A stretch of DNA of 64,000 nucleotides, taken from Undaria pinnatifida. Taxonomy: Eukaryota > Sar > Phaeophyceae > Laminariales > Alariaceae. This document shows, in pieces, positions 1-10,600 of the stretch. How positions within the stretch are numbered: the stretch's first letter is position 1; every line of letters begins with the position of its first letter. The notes beneath the pieces were generated by a model. It searched no databases and was not told the origin of the DNA. It saw only the letters and a program-made list of their open reading frames with translations. The position numbers and the translations under genes were made by a program. The stretch spans positions 12,771,851-12,835,850 of the forward strand of contig JABAKD010000023.1 in assembly GCA_012845835.1 (NCBI GenBank), written 5' to 3'.

Positions 1-1300
1 TACGCTGTTGTACCATACAGTTGTGTTGGAGGCGGACCCCGAGCATCTGAACAAGTGAACATTATAATAGCATTTGACGAGTTAATTGACGAAGGCAACG
101 GCCTTGTTTCGCGCTTTGACACCGTAAACATGTCTCTCCGCGATCAGACTAAACACAGTCGGTCTGCGGCACTCGCATCTAGACTACCATGATACCTGGT
201 ATAGAAGCTGGCTCTGTGCGCCTTTCCGTGGCTACGTAGAGAGCATGCAGCAGGCATTGTCAAGTCACCTTGTTGACCCCCGATGCTTGTTAGAGTCGAA
301 ACATGAACTGAAACGCACTCGACACGTCTCTTCGTGGCCAGACTATTAATAGAGAGTTAGTCAGCGTGGTCGCGGATTTTCCAGCAATATTGGTTTATTT
401 CTCTAGACCATCCGATCGAAATCTGAATCTCAGAATGGGATTCGCGTAAAAATCGGGATAGTAAGTAGAGCCCATTAATAGCCTATGATGAAATATAGGG
501 ATTACTTTGCATAGTGTACATGTAGATGTGCAGCATTTACACTTTTTTATACTCTAACAAGTCGAAGTGCTGACCTGCCATCATATCCATGCGAAGCCCT
601 TGTAATACACATTATATTGACGCCATTTGAAAACTCGCCTGGAAGTATTTTTGTAGTTCGACGCTAAAATTACGGTGTTTTGATATTTCGAGGCTCCAAT
701 TGCAGAAAGAATCTATGGCTCGCACCCGATTCATTGCAGTAATTGGGCATTCATTGCGATATGTGCAAGGTGGTCGTTTGTTTCAATTTGTTGATTATTT
801 ATTTGCTCTTGTTGATTGGTTCTGGATCTTCGTGTCGTACACCGTCTGACGAGTTGAAAGACGCAGGCGGCGACCGTGTTTCGCGCCTGGAACACCGTCA
901 GCATGTCTCTTCGCGGCCAGACTACACACACTCGGTCTGCGAAATATAGAAACTACCATGGTATACGAGAAGCTGACTCAGCGCGAGCCTCTCCGTGGCT
1001 ACGTATAGAACATGCAGCAGACATGGTCAGTCACCTTGCTGGCCCGGGATGTTTGATTGAGTCCAAATATAAAACAATCGCGCTCGACACGTCTCTTGGT
1101 GGCCAGACTAGAGGGTTAGTCGGAGTGGTCTTGGATTTTCGAGCTTTTTTTTTCTTTGTTATGCTAGAAATTCCGATCGAGCTCTTAAGCTCGGAATCGG
1201 ATTCGCATAAGGAAACGGGTATATCGTCCATTATTTGCAGCTGATTATTTGTCTATGTTGAGCTCTTGCTATTAATATTACTCTACATTTTGTACGCGTA
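1..1300. repeat. Two diverged copies of a ~450-bp repeat (leading TypA intron)
   Basis: Roughly 80-480 and 850-1290 are diverged direct copies. Both contain the words TTTCGCGC, CATGTCTCT, GGCCAGACTA, TCCGTGGCTACGTA and GTCACCTTG in the same order. A third copy lies at 59215-59560. No coding sequence is supported here. The stretch belongs to an intron of TypA, because no exon encoding the GTPase domain is visible upstream of 4552. Confidence 0.6.
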
Positions 1301-1349
1301 GACATGTTTTGTGTGGAGTATCGTTTTTCACTCTGGTGGATATTGCAAG

Positions 1350-1745
1350 GGTGTGTTCGGTACGGTACCGGTATTCTCGGTACCGGTATGGGTGTCGTAC
1401 GAACTACCGAAGTGTCCGGTACCGGTATTGACGTCGTACCGAACTTACCGAAGTCCGGTACCGGTATTAGAGGTGTACCGAACTTTCCGAAGTGTCCGGC
1501 ACCGGTACGAAAGTATATGCCGGTACCGCCGGTAACGGTATTGATGTCGTACCGAACTTGCCGAACTTTCCGGTACCGATATTGATGTCGTACCGAACTT
1601 TTTTAAGTTTCCAGTACCGGTATTGATATCGTACCGAACTTACCGAAGTTTCCGGTACCGGTATTGATGCCGTACCCGACTTACCGAAGCGTCCGGTACC
1701 GGTACGAAAGTCTGTACCGGTACCGGCACACACCTAAATACATAT
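1350..1745. repeat. CCGGTACCGG minisatellite, array 1
   Basis: Tandem units of about 39-41 bp, each carrying the palindrome CCGGTACCGG followed by TATTGA.GTCGTACCGAAC and TTACCGAAGTGT. Unit starts near 1416, 1455 and 1496 show the period. The array is open in several frames on both strands because of its composition, so the ORFs across it are not evidence of protein. Confidence 0.85.
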
Positions 1746-1975
1746 ACCGACAGTACCGGCGGTATATACCGCCGGCAAGGTACCGGCGCACACTTGCGCT
1801 TAGGTACATAAACTGGACATGAACTGGCGGTACATGTACACAGCAAATCCGGTATTGGCTAGGGGTACCCGCTGAGGTATATAATTGATTTGAATTATGT
1901 TCGGTTCTTTTGTTTTCAACATTTTTTTCTTATTTTCTTTGTCTTGATATGCTGTTCAAAAGGTAAGGTACCCTT

Positions 1976-2320
1976 TCAACTATCAGCAGGGCGCTGTCTT
2001 CTCATCGATCGTTTCGACGTATACGCCAATCGAGTACATAAAAGAGGCTTCACGCGTCCCTTCCTTCCGAAAACCGGCTGGCACCGGAATCGTCGACCGC
2101 TTTGATCGTCTCCGCCGGCAACTCGTACACGTCTCCCGTGAGCGAGTTGTACACAGGAGCAGGCAAAATCACCGGCACGGCTTTCTTTTCCGTGTCCACT
2201 TCGATAACTTCTGCCGCCGGCGCTGGTAGGTGTGAGAGCTGGCGAAGATGACCGGCCACCGGAGGCGGTGACATCACTGTTGGATGCCACTTCATTTTGG
2301 GAATTTGCGCCGTTGCTCAT
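1976..2320 (-). other. Protein-like open frame between minisatellite arrays, unrecognised
   Basis: The - strand frame at 2050-2295 is about 81 residues with a natural composition, including EVIEVDTEKKAVPVILPAP and YELPAETIKAVDD. It is unlike the repetitive frames on either side and could be an exon fragment carried by a repeat. I recognise no family, and the overlapping 114-residue frame is less convincing. It lies antisense inside a TypA intron. Confidence 0.25.
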
Positions 2321-2439
2321 GCGTGCTCAGAGTCTAGGTATACCGAGCGTACTGGAAGATGCTTGGGGACCGGGGTGTGCGTGGCTTGGAGTGCTGCCTG
2401 GAACCAAAGCTCCAAGGGATGACGTCACAATGTGGTGGA

Positions 2440-2744
2440 ATCGGGTTGATATCGTGCCAAACTTACCGAAGTGTCCGGTACCGGGTTGATGTTGTGCCGA
2501 TCTTACCGAAGTGTCCGGTACTGGTATCGATGTTGTACCGATTCCGGTACTGGCTCTGGTATATACGTGCATACCGGTACCGCCGATACCGGTATTGATG
2601 TCGTACCGAACTTACCGAAGTGTCCCGGTACCGGTATTGACGTCGTACCGAACTTACCGAAGTGTCCGGTAACGGTGTTGATGCCGTACCGAACATACCG
2701 AAGTGTCCGGTACCGGTATTGATAACGTACAGCACTTACGGAAA
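2440..2744. repeat. CCGGTACCGG minisatellite, array 2
   Basis: Same ~41-bp unit as array 1. It stops exactly at the TA target site of the 2747-3903 element and resumes at 3906, so arrays 2 and 3 were one array before that insertion. Confidence 0.85.
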
Positions 2745-2746
2745 TA

Positions 2747-3903
2747 GAGTGTTTGCGAAAATACGTTTCTAAAAATTTACTTGCCTTCCGCTCAAAAAAG
2801 TAAATTGCCTTCCCACCGAGTTTTTGGTGTGTTTGCGCTAGCGGTAAACAAAATCCTGCAGGCGACGCCTCCGAAATTCAGAAGGGAAACGGGGATGTGC
2901 GCGATTGTAATATACGTACGAGTACAGCAGCAGCAGTGCGAGTTACTGCTCTATAGTACTATACGATACGAGTACTCGTTGTACGTACTCCAGTCTCGAG
3001 CCTCTCGTTTCAGGTGCAGCAATACCTGGAACACGGTACATGCAAGCACCCAACAGACTACAAATTAGAGGTATGGCGGTCTGTCTCGCGCGTAAAAACA
3101 CCTTGTGAGCAGGGACTACCTCATTACACGTGCTACAAGCAGAGCAACGCCTTCCTCATGCGACGGAAGGGAAGGCGAAGCGCAGTTTCCCCATGGAACG
3201 TGGACCTGTTATTGCGAAGCACCACCCTGCGAAGAATCTGCACGCAGCGGTTTAGGGCAGAGGAGTTTCCGCTCCTCTGCCCTAAACCAAAAGTCATGCC
3301 ACGCTTCAGTCGCGGTGATGTTGGAGAAGCGCGGTGGCTGCTGTCGCACAAATGGACCGATACGAGTCCTATCTTGCCAGATGCGGCACACGATAGCCGC
3401 AATCAAGGCGCGTGGTGTCGCTCTCTGCGTTGAGGCTCCTCTCCGCGTGCGTGCGTTCGACTCCGCCAGCTGCGAGAAGTTCACCACAGCTTGCAGCAAG
3501 CGCTGAACCCTTGGTCACGGACGCAGAGGGCAGCAACAGACGGTTCATCACCGGCCTGCTGCATATCTCTGATGTTACGCCTGTGCGTCGTGCTCAGGGT
3601 ACTACCCTCTCCATCCTCCGTGCGTTCGTTGCTTGTACTGCTGCTGTGCAAACAGCGGTGCTTGTCCTGTTTGTCCCGTGGTTGGGGCGCTATAGACCCT
3701 TGCAGAGGCGTTCTGCCTCGGACAAATGCTCGGTGTATTGTAGGCCAATGAAACAGAGAGACAAAATTTACCGTAACTTTTGATCAAAACCTACCTTCGA
3801 CAAAGTACAATTTTGCCTTTTTTTCAAAAATTTGCCGCAAATATTGCCTTCGGGATAATTTTTGAAAAAGTAAATTTCTAAAAACGTACTTTCGCAAACA
3901 CTC
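2747..3903. mobile_element. 1157-bp non-autonomous TIR element with TA target duplication
   Basis: The left end GAGTGTTTGCGAAAATACG (2747-2765) is matched by the reverse complement of the right end. The ~38-bp terminal inverted repeats differ at about 3 positions. TA flanks both ends (2745-2746 and 3904-3905). Several short overlapping frames exist inside, but none resembles a transposase, so it is probably non-autonomous. TA duplication is the habit of Tc1/mariner and some other superfamilies. The insertion splits a minisatellite array, so it is younger than the array. Confidence 0.8.
3250..3287. repeat. Perfect 16-bp hairpin near the centre of the TIR element
   Basis: The arm GTTTAGGGCAGAGGAG (3250-3265), a 6-nt spacer and the exact reverse complement (3272-3287) form a perfect stem. 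It lies about 60 bp from the midpoint of the 2747-3903 element. It could be a relic of a nested palindrome or an RNA hairpin; nothing here decides. Confidence 0.7.
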
Positions 3904-3905
3904 TA

Positions 3906-4120
3906 ATGTCCGGTACCGGTATTGACGTCGTACCGAACTTGCGAAAGTGTCCGGTACCGGTACGAAAGTCTGTACCGGTACCGCGTATTGATGTCGTACT
4001 GAACTCACTGAAATTTCCGGTACCGGTATTGATGTCGTACCGAGCTTACCGAAGTGTTCGGTACCGGTAATACCGGTGGTATATACCGCCTGTACGCCTC
4101 GGTACGTACCGTACCGAACA
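3906..4120. repeat. CCGGTACCGG minisatellite, array 3
   Basis: Continuation of array 2 across the inserted TIR element, with the same ~41-bp units. It ends at the sequence GTACCGAACACGCCCTTGG, just before the 4130-4205 hairpin repeat. Confidence 0.85.
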
Positions 4121-4129
4121 CGCCCTTGG

Positions 4130-4210
4130 AATATTGAGTCGAACAAGTCGAAGTGCTGCCCTGCCCTACCCAAAGCATGGGTGCCGGCGATTGCCTCGCC
4201 GCACCCATCC
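4130..4210. repeat. Dispersed hairpin repeat (copy 1)
   Basis: GTGCTGCCCTGCCCTACCC followed by a stem based on ATGGGTGC/GCACCCAT. Other copies are at about 59620-59690 and, inverted, 37500-37555. The stem sequence differs between copies but pairing is kept (see findings). A weaker relic may be at 555-605. From 4210 to 4551 I see nothing else recognisable. Confidence 0.55.
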
Positions 4211-4551
4211 GGAGAGACCTTGCGCTCAACTAAAATGATCGAATTGCATTTTTCCGTGTTCCTCGTCAACATGGGCTCTAAGGAGAAAAGCCTCACGGTA
4301 CCGCCCGCACCTGTCTGGTACGATATGCTTTCCAACATCTGAAAAGTCACACGGCACCATACCAAACGATCCGCATCGAAAACTATGTGCGCCGAACCGC
4401 ACCGTGTGAGTTCGAGTGTAGGAAACCACACCTCGATTCCACACCGCGAAAGCTTAGTATTTAGGAAACGTAATATCTGGGGTTTGCCTGACGCAATGCT
4501 TCAATCCATTTGAACAGCATCTGATTGTTCGCGTGAACTCGTTGACGTCAG

Positions 4552-4647
4552 GGTGTGGACGAGGCGCATGCAGGGGATATCGTTATGGTGGCCGGGCTTT
4601 CTGGTATCTGTATCGGGGACACAATCGTGGACCCTTCTAATCCCCAT
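4552..4647 (+). CDS. typA: TypA exon a (domain II)
   Basis: 32 codons, from the acceptor GACGTCAG to the textbook donor GTGAGT. It encodes the AGDIV[13 protein letters not shown] block. The frame is closed by a stop just upstream of the acceptor, which fixes the exon start at 4552. The following intron is 111 bp. Confidence 0.88.
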
Positions 4648-7600
4648 GTGAGTCCGACCATCTTTCGCTTGAATATCGCTTGAGTGGCCTGTTGGAATGA
4701 CAATGCATCACGTGAGGCACTTCTTGACGATTCGCAAATGACCTTGTTTGCTTTGCAGCCGATGGTGCCGATTGCCGTTGAAGAACCAACAGTTCGGATG
4801 ACTTTTGGGGTCAATAAGTCCCCTTTGGCTGGTCGAGAGGGCAAATTTCTCACAACGCGGATGATTCGGGACCGCCTTATGAAGGAATTGGATCGCAACG
4901 TGGCTCTTCGCGTCGACGAGACGGATTCATCAGACGTCTATGAGGTGCGAAGTATTTTGAAACCAGTGCAATACGTGAGGATTCTTGTCAGTCACATACT
5001 GTACCGGGGTTATCGTATGAAATCAACCTTTTTCATTCGCCGGGACGCTGAGCTTACCAGGGTTATCTTATATAGTAAACTTTTCCTCATTTGCCGGGAC
5101 CCTGAGCGTCGTTCGAGGTTTGAGTGTCACGTTTTGTGTTGCTTTTGTCGAGATTTGTTGGCTGTTCAGAGTGCTGTTCAGAGTGTTGCTTCTAGCGCAT
5201 TTTGAAGCTCATATCGCAACCTTTTCGTCCGTGTATGTAGATACTTGGTTTGTGTATTTTGCGCGTTTTACGTTCAAAGTTCACCAGTCTTTTGTTCAAT
5301 GTGGTCTCTGCTGTGATCGTTTTTGTCAGGCACAAACTGTACCAGGGTTATCTTGTGAAATCAACCTTCCCCATTTGCCGGGTCTCCATACCTCGTTCGT
5401 GGTTTGTTTGGGCTGTTCAGTTTGCTGGTTTAGGCGGGTTTGCGTCCGGCTTATTCGGAAGCTTATATGGCAACCTGTTCTTGTCTGTTTATGTACAGTG
5501 CCTGTCGTCGAACCCATAATTTTTGTTCCTTCAAATTTCACATGTGTACATTTTTATTCTTCCAAATGATGATACAAATTATTATCGGACATTCTTCATG
5601 ACGTAATCGAGAACGCCCGGAGATCGCAATCAGTTGTAACTCGGCACAACGGCCCCGCCCCATGACACGAGGGGCTCGCCAGAACAACTTGCGCCCCGGC
5701 TCGCGCCTTGTGGCCGGAGCATGGTGCTTGGCTCTGCTTCTGGCGGACATCGTTCTAGACAACCAGGCTCTCGAGCAACCGATCCGAACCCCGAGCACTC
5801 AAAACCCGAAGGTCCTCACCCGCTTGCCTGTGCTCCCACAACCCCAGAGGACAGTCACGTCGATCGATTTTGTTTCTAGGGCTGCCTCTGGGCTCGACAG
5901 GTACTCGTTCACGCTCGACAATAGCGTGCGCTGCAGCGAGACGACACGGATCGTTGCAGAACCCAAGAATCGCACGAGCGACCCGACCCGCTGATACCTA
6001 TCTCCACAGGGACGGCACTGGAAGACACCCACGCCGACAGCACTGACCGGCCTTCAAACGAAATCGATCGACGGGATGCTGGACTCTGCGGTTGTGGGAG
6101 CAGTCATCCTGGCGTGAGCCCCTGGCGTTGCGAGATGAGAAAACCTTTGCGTTTGGGTGCTCAGGATCTGACTCGGTTACTTGAGAGGCTGGCTGCCTGG
6201 ATCGATGTGCGCCGGCATCAGAGCCGTGCACCGTGCTCCGGCCACAGGGCGACAGTCGGGGCGCGTGTTGCTCTGGCGAGCTCCTTGTGGCATGGAGCGG
6301 GGTTGTCGTGCCGAGTCACCACTGGTTGCGATCTCCGGGCGTTCTTCATTACGTCCATGAAGAATCTCCGATAGTAACTCTTATCTTGATCTTTGGAAGA
6401 ACGAAAATGCACAACTGTGAAAATTGAAAAACCCAATCAGGGTTCCGATGACAGGCACTGTAGGTATTTGGTGTGTTACGTGTGTTTTAGGTTCAAAATT
6501 CACTATTTTTTTTGTTCATTACAATCTCCGCTTAGGCTGCGAAGTTGTGTTGTCGCGCTTTCGGCTGCGGGGCACTCAGGTAGCCCGTCGGTACATTGCA
6601 GCGCACTCCTAAATCCCGGCCGAGATCCGTGGGCGTGCTCTGGATGCTCGAAGTCGCGCAAGTGTACAGTTATAGGGGGACACACAGAGTGCCCCCTGCA
6701 GATCTGCCAATTGAGCAGGTCCTCGGAGAGTACTCACTTTCGTTTTCTTCGTAGAGACGTAGCTCTATTCGATTCCACCAGAGCCCCGGATAGCCATCGG
6801 AGGCACGTGCCTCCGATCTATTTTCCTATTTCCCGAATATAAAACGCCAACCTTGTCATACGAAACCCATCCAAATGATCTCAAATTCGGATAATTACCG
6901 GCCTTTCGAGGCCGTATCTTAACACCTGCGCACCCTGATGAGTCGCATTTGCAAAAATATGGGAGATTCAGAGAAACTCCGGTTCTACGAACTAGACCAT
7001 GAGTCGAAGATGCGGCTTGTCAAAACCTACTCCCACACCTCTAACCGTCTGGCTATGGAGCCAGGAACACGCGAAGAAAAGCAGTTGAAAGAAACGCAGA
7101 CCCTACAACAAGGCAAAAGTCACCCATCAAAAACCTGCCGCGTGCCGCCGGTGTGGCGGGGGGGGTCAGAAAGGCTCTAGAACCTGCCGCATGCCGCCGG
7201 TGTGGCGGGGGGAGCAGGAAAGGCTTTACGGCAAACCAACCACAGAAAAGGTACTATGGCGAGGCGAGCCCTCGTCGATATGGAGGGGAACACAGACGCT
7301 AATAGAAGAGAGAAGTCATGCGAAAACCCCCCCGCGGGCCATCGGCAAGGCCGGGGGTTAGACGAGGAAACGACAAATACCCGGGGTGGAAGGTGACAAT
7401 ACCTACAGCCCCGCTACAGGGGGAAGTGTTCAGACGAAAAAACAAAGTAGAACAAATACAACACACAAAATATAAAAGATGACGCGCAGACCCGTACATA
7501 GCCCTGTACCACGTTACGCGCAAACAGGGCACCCTGGTTGCCCCCCGGCTCTGGCTGAGGAGGGCGTCCGCAAGGCGAAATTGAACAACGACGAAAAAGC

Positions 7601-10600
7601 GACAGACCTGCGCCTCAGATAGCGGCGTTTTACCCGAACCCTGGCCCGGCACTGAGCAAGGGGTTTGGCAGGACAAAAAGAAAAAAATAATGGGAAGAAC
7701 CGCCCCAAAACCCGACCAAGACCCTCAGGACACTGAGAACAACCCGAAGACGAAGACTCAAACCTCATTACCCCAAAAACTAAAGAACTATCGAGGAGTG
7801 GTTGCGGCTTGAAAGTCAACTATCCACGGCCGCGCCTCGAGATTCGTCTACGTACGCTACATTGGATTCCCCGAGGAAACGCACTGGCGATGTGAAATTG
7901 CAAGCACCAAGAGCCTCGTACGGCTCCCATCGAAGCCGTGTAGCGCGCCGGGGGAAGAGGAAGTTTAATCGGTCCCGGGTCGTCCAGAAAGCTGACCAGG
8001 TATACCTTGTCCTCGGTGGTGCTCGCGCTGATTTTTCCTAGACACCATACCCCATCGTCTCCCTTGTACCAAAAGTGCGTTCCCTTAGGGAGTACTGTGT
8101 CGTGGTAGCGGCGGAGCCAATCGGCGCGGGGAACACAGGCGTAGCCCGGTGCTAGGAAACGTTCCCCGTTGTTGCGGGAGAGCTAACGCTGTGTCGCCTC
8201 GATCCGCATTCGGCGGTACAGGCGGTTTGTTTGGCGGTGCTGGTCCGGGGTTCCGGCCCAATAACGCAAGATGTGGGAGCGGGGGAGGTGAAGGTCCATT
8301 TCTCGCTCCCAGGAAGGTTCGGAGAGTCCCGCCCAATGCGTCTTGTATAGCACCGCGATGACGCCACTCGCCCCCGTACCGACTGATGACCAGTGACCTG
8401 CTCCACCTCCAGCCGTTGGAGGGGAGTCGAAACGTCGTCTTGAGTGACGTGGTACGGCGGGGATCGCTTGGAAAAAATGTTGAGCATGTACTGTGTCAGC
8501 CCCGCCGGTAGGTATTTGGGCATGTCCCCGCTGTCGTGGGGGTTGGTACAGGGTTTGCAGCGCTCGATGGCCACACGCCGACGAGCGTCCGAACCGGGCA
8601 GGTCGGAAGGGAGATCGAAATAGAGGAGGTTGCTCCCGAGCGGCGAGCCGTCCGGGGTCTCGGCGGCGGAGCAGGGACCGACGGCCAGGACCTTGTTCGG
8701 GCCGTCCAGTTAAGCGCGAGTTTGGTCTTGAGTACCTTGGCGTCGATGTTCGCCTTCACACCCTGGCGGATGGTATAGGCAGCATTGTACACTCATGCCC
8801 AACTACCCACAGCGAAGTTAGGTGCTGGACGCAGCGCGTCGGCGAGGGCGGAGATTCTGCGGTCAACACGGGAAACGGTGAGGGCGTGGTGTACGCGGAC
8901 AATGTCTTTCGCGCGCTATTGCCGGTCGGTGGCCAAGTCGCAATAGGCCAGGTGGTCACGGGCCAGACTCTGGTGTCCCACGACACCAGTGCGGTCGAAA
9001 TTGGTCAGGGGGAGCCGTGGGAGTCTGCCCGTGTGGACCTCGTTGGGCGCCAGACCCGTCGCCGCGCTAGCGGAATAGTCGTAAGCGAATTCTACGTGGG
9101 GCAGATGCAAGTCCCAATAGTCTTGTCGCTCGTTGACGATCATAGCCAACATTTTGGACATAGTGTGGTTTACCCGCTTAACGCCCCCGTTACAGTTGGG
9201 ATGATAGGCGCTTGTAGCAAGCTTGTGCACACCCAACAGCTGATATACAGCTTGTGAAAGCTTGGAGCTGAACTGCAGTCGTTATCCAAGAGTATGGTGC
9301 GCGGGCTTCCCCACAAGGGGATGTATTGGTTCACCAGGATATTGGCTGTACCCTCCGCGGTGAATTCAGCGGCATTGACGCGGAACATGTCGGCTCGACG
9401 ACTGAAGCGATCGGTGAACAGCAGGATGTAGGTGTTGCCTCGTGGTGTGACCGGAAGGGGGCCGAAATAGTCAGCACCGACGGCGACACCTGGACCTTCC
9501 GGTAGAGGCATTGAGATGATGGACCAGCGAACAGTCAGCCGTGGGGTTTGCGGCGCTTGGCACTTCAGGCAGTGGCGAAGCCACCACTGGGTGCACACAT
9601 TCGTGCCAATCCACCAATAAAACCGCTCTAGCATGTGCAACGTGCGCGTGGTGCCAAGGTGACAAGAGGCCGTCGAGTGACAAGCTTGCATGATCCAATC
9701 GCGCATGGGCAGGGGAACGTAGATGCGAACTGACTCGTCGTGTAGTAAGCAAGCAGCTCGCCCCACAGAGTTGAGTTTGTCAGACCTTGTTGGTGGCAGC
9801 GTCCGGCTACGGAGGAGTAGGACGTTGTCGTCGTCGGTTGTATGTAGTCGACCCTTACCCGCCAGCCCCTTGAGGTCTGAGAGGGATGGACGCTTGTGCG
9901 AGAGGTAGCACGCCAAAAAGTCGGGCGGCAGGACAGATGGCCGGCCGGTAGAAACGTAACGCATCTTGGCGTGGCACGTCGGCTCATCGTGCTGCTCTCG
10001 CTTCCAATCGTCATGTGAGTAACGCGCGATGGAATCAGCGAACCGCAATTCAGCAGCGTTGCTGAGGGCGTCCGACCTTGTATATACAGTCGGCGTGTCA
10101 CCAGGAGAAGGCGTGAGCCGTAAGATAGGAGTTCCCATATAGGCTCTGCGTGGTCGCGGTCGGACGGTAGTGGCACCGTGCGGACCGGCGAGTCGGCAAG
10201 AGCAGGGGTCGTGGAGGCGGGCGGAGCCAGCCGCGGCCGTGGGACTCGCGGCGGGGTTGTAATTCGTCTGGAAGATGGCCGAGGGGCCTTCCGGGCCCGA
10301 ATCCATAATCTACAGGGGGGGTGCATTACCCGTTGCTGTCGCTGTTCGTCGGCGCGTCGTCGACGACGGAGGGGCAGGAGTGCCAAGCAAGGTGGAGACG
10401 GACACAGTCGAACCGGTGGTCGCGGCGGGGGCCGTCTCCTGTGTAGAACTCCGGGATAGATAAGTCGGCTGTGCGATGGGCGTCGCTGCAGCCAAAGCTT
10501 CTGCGGAGCCCGTGCCGCCCTCGATGGGTATGGCAAAAACTGAAGCGAAAACGGTGTCAGCGGCAGGCGAAATCGACCCGCGGCCGATACAGCCTTCAGT

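Noticed and set aside
1304-1846. Several open frames with YRYR/VPVPV repeats
   Set aside because: They are produced by the CCGGTACCGG minisatellite, which is open in many frames.
1-4551. Search for TypA exons encoding the GTP-binding domain
   Set aside because: None of the expected G-domain or domain II start motifs was seen in any + strand frame, so these exons are probably upstream of the window.
8493-9257. 254-codon + strand open frame
   Set aside because: It is antisense to the integrase/chromodomain region and reads as its shadow; the - strand shows the conserved motifs.
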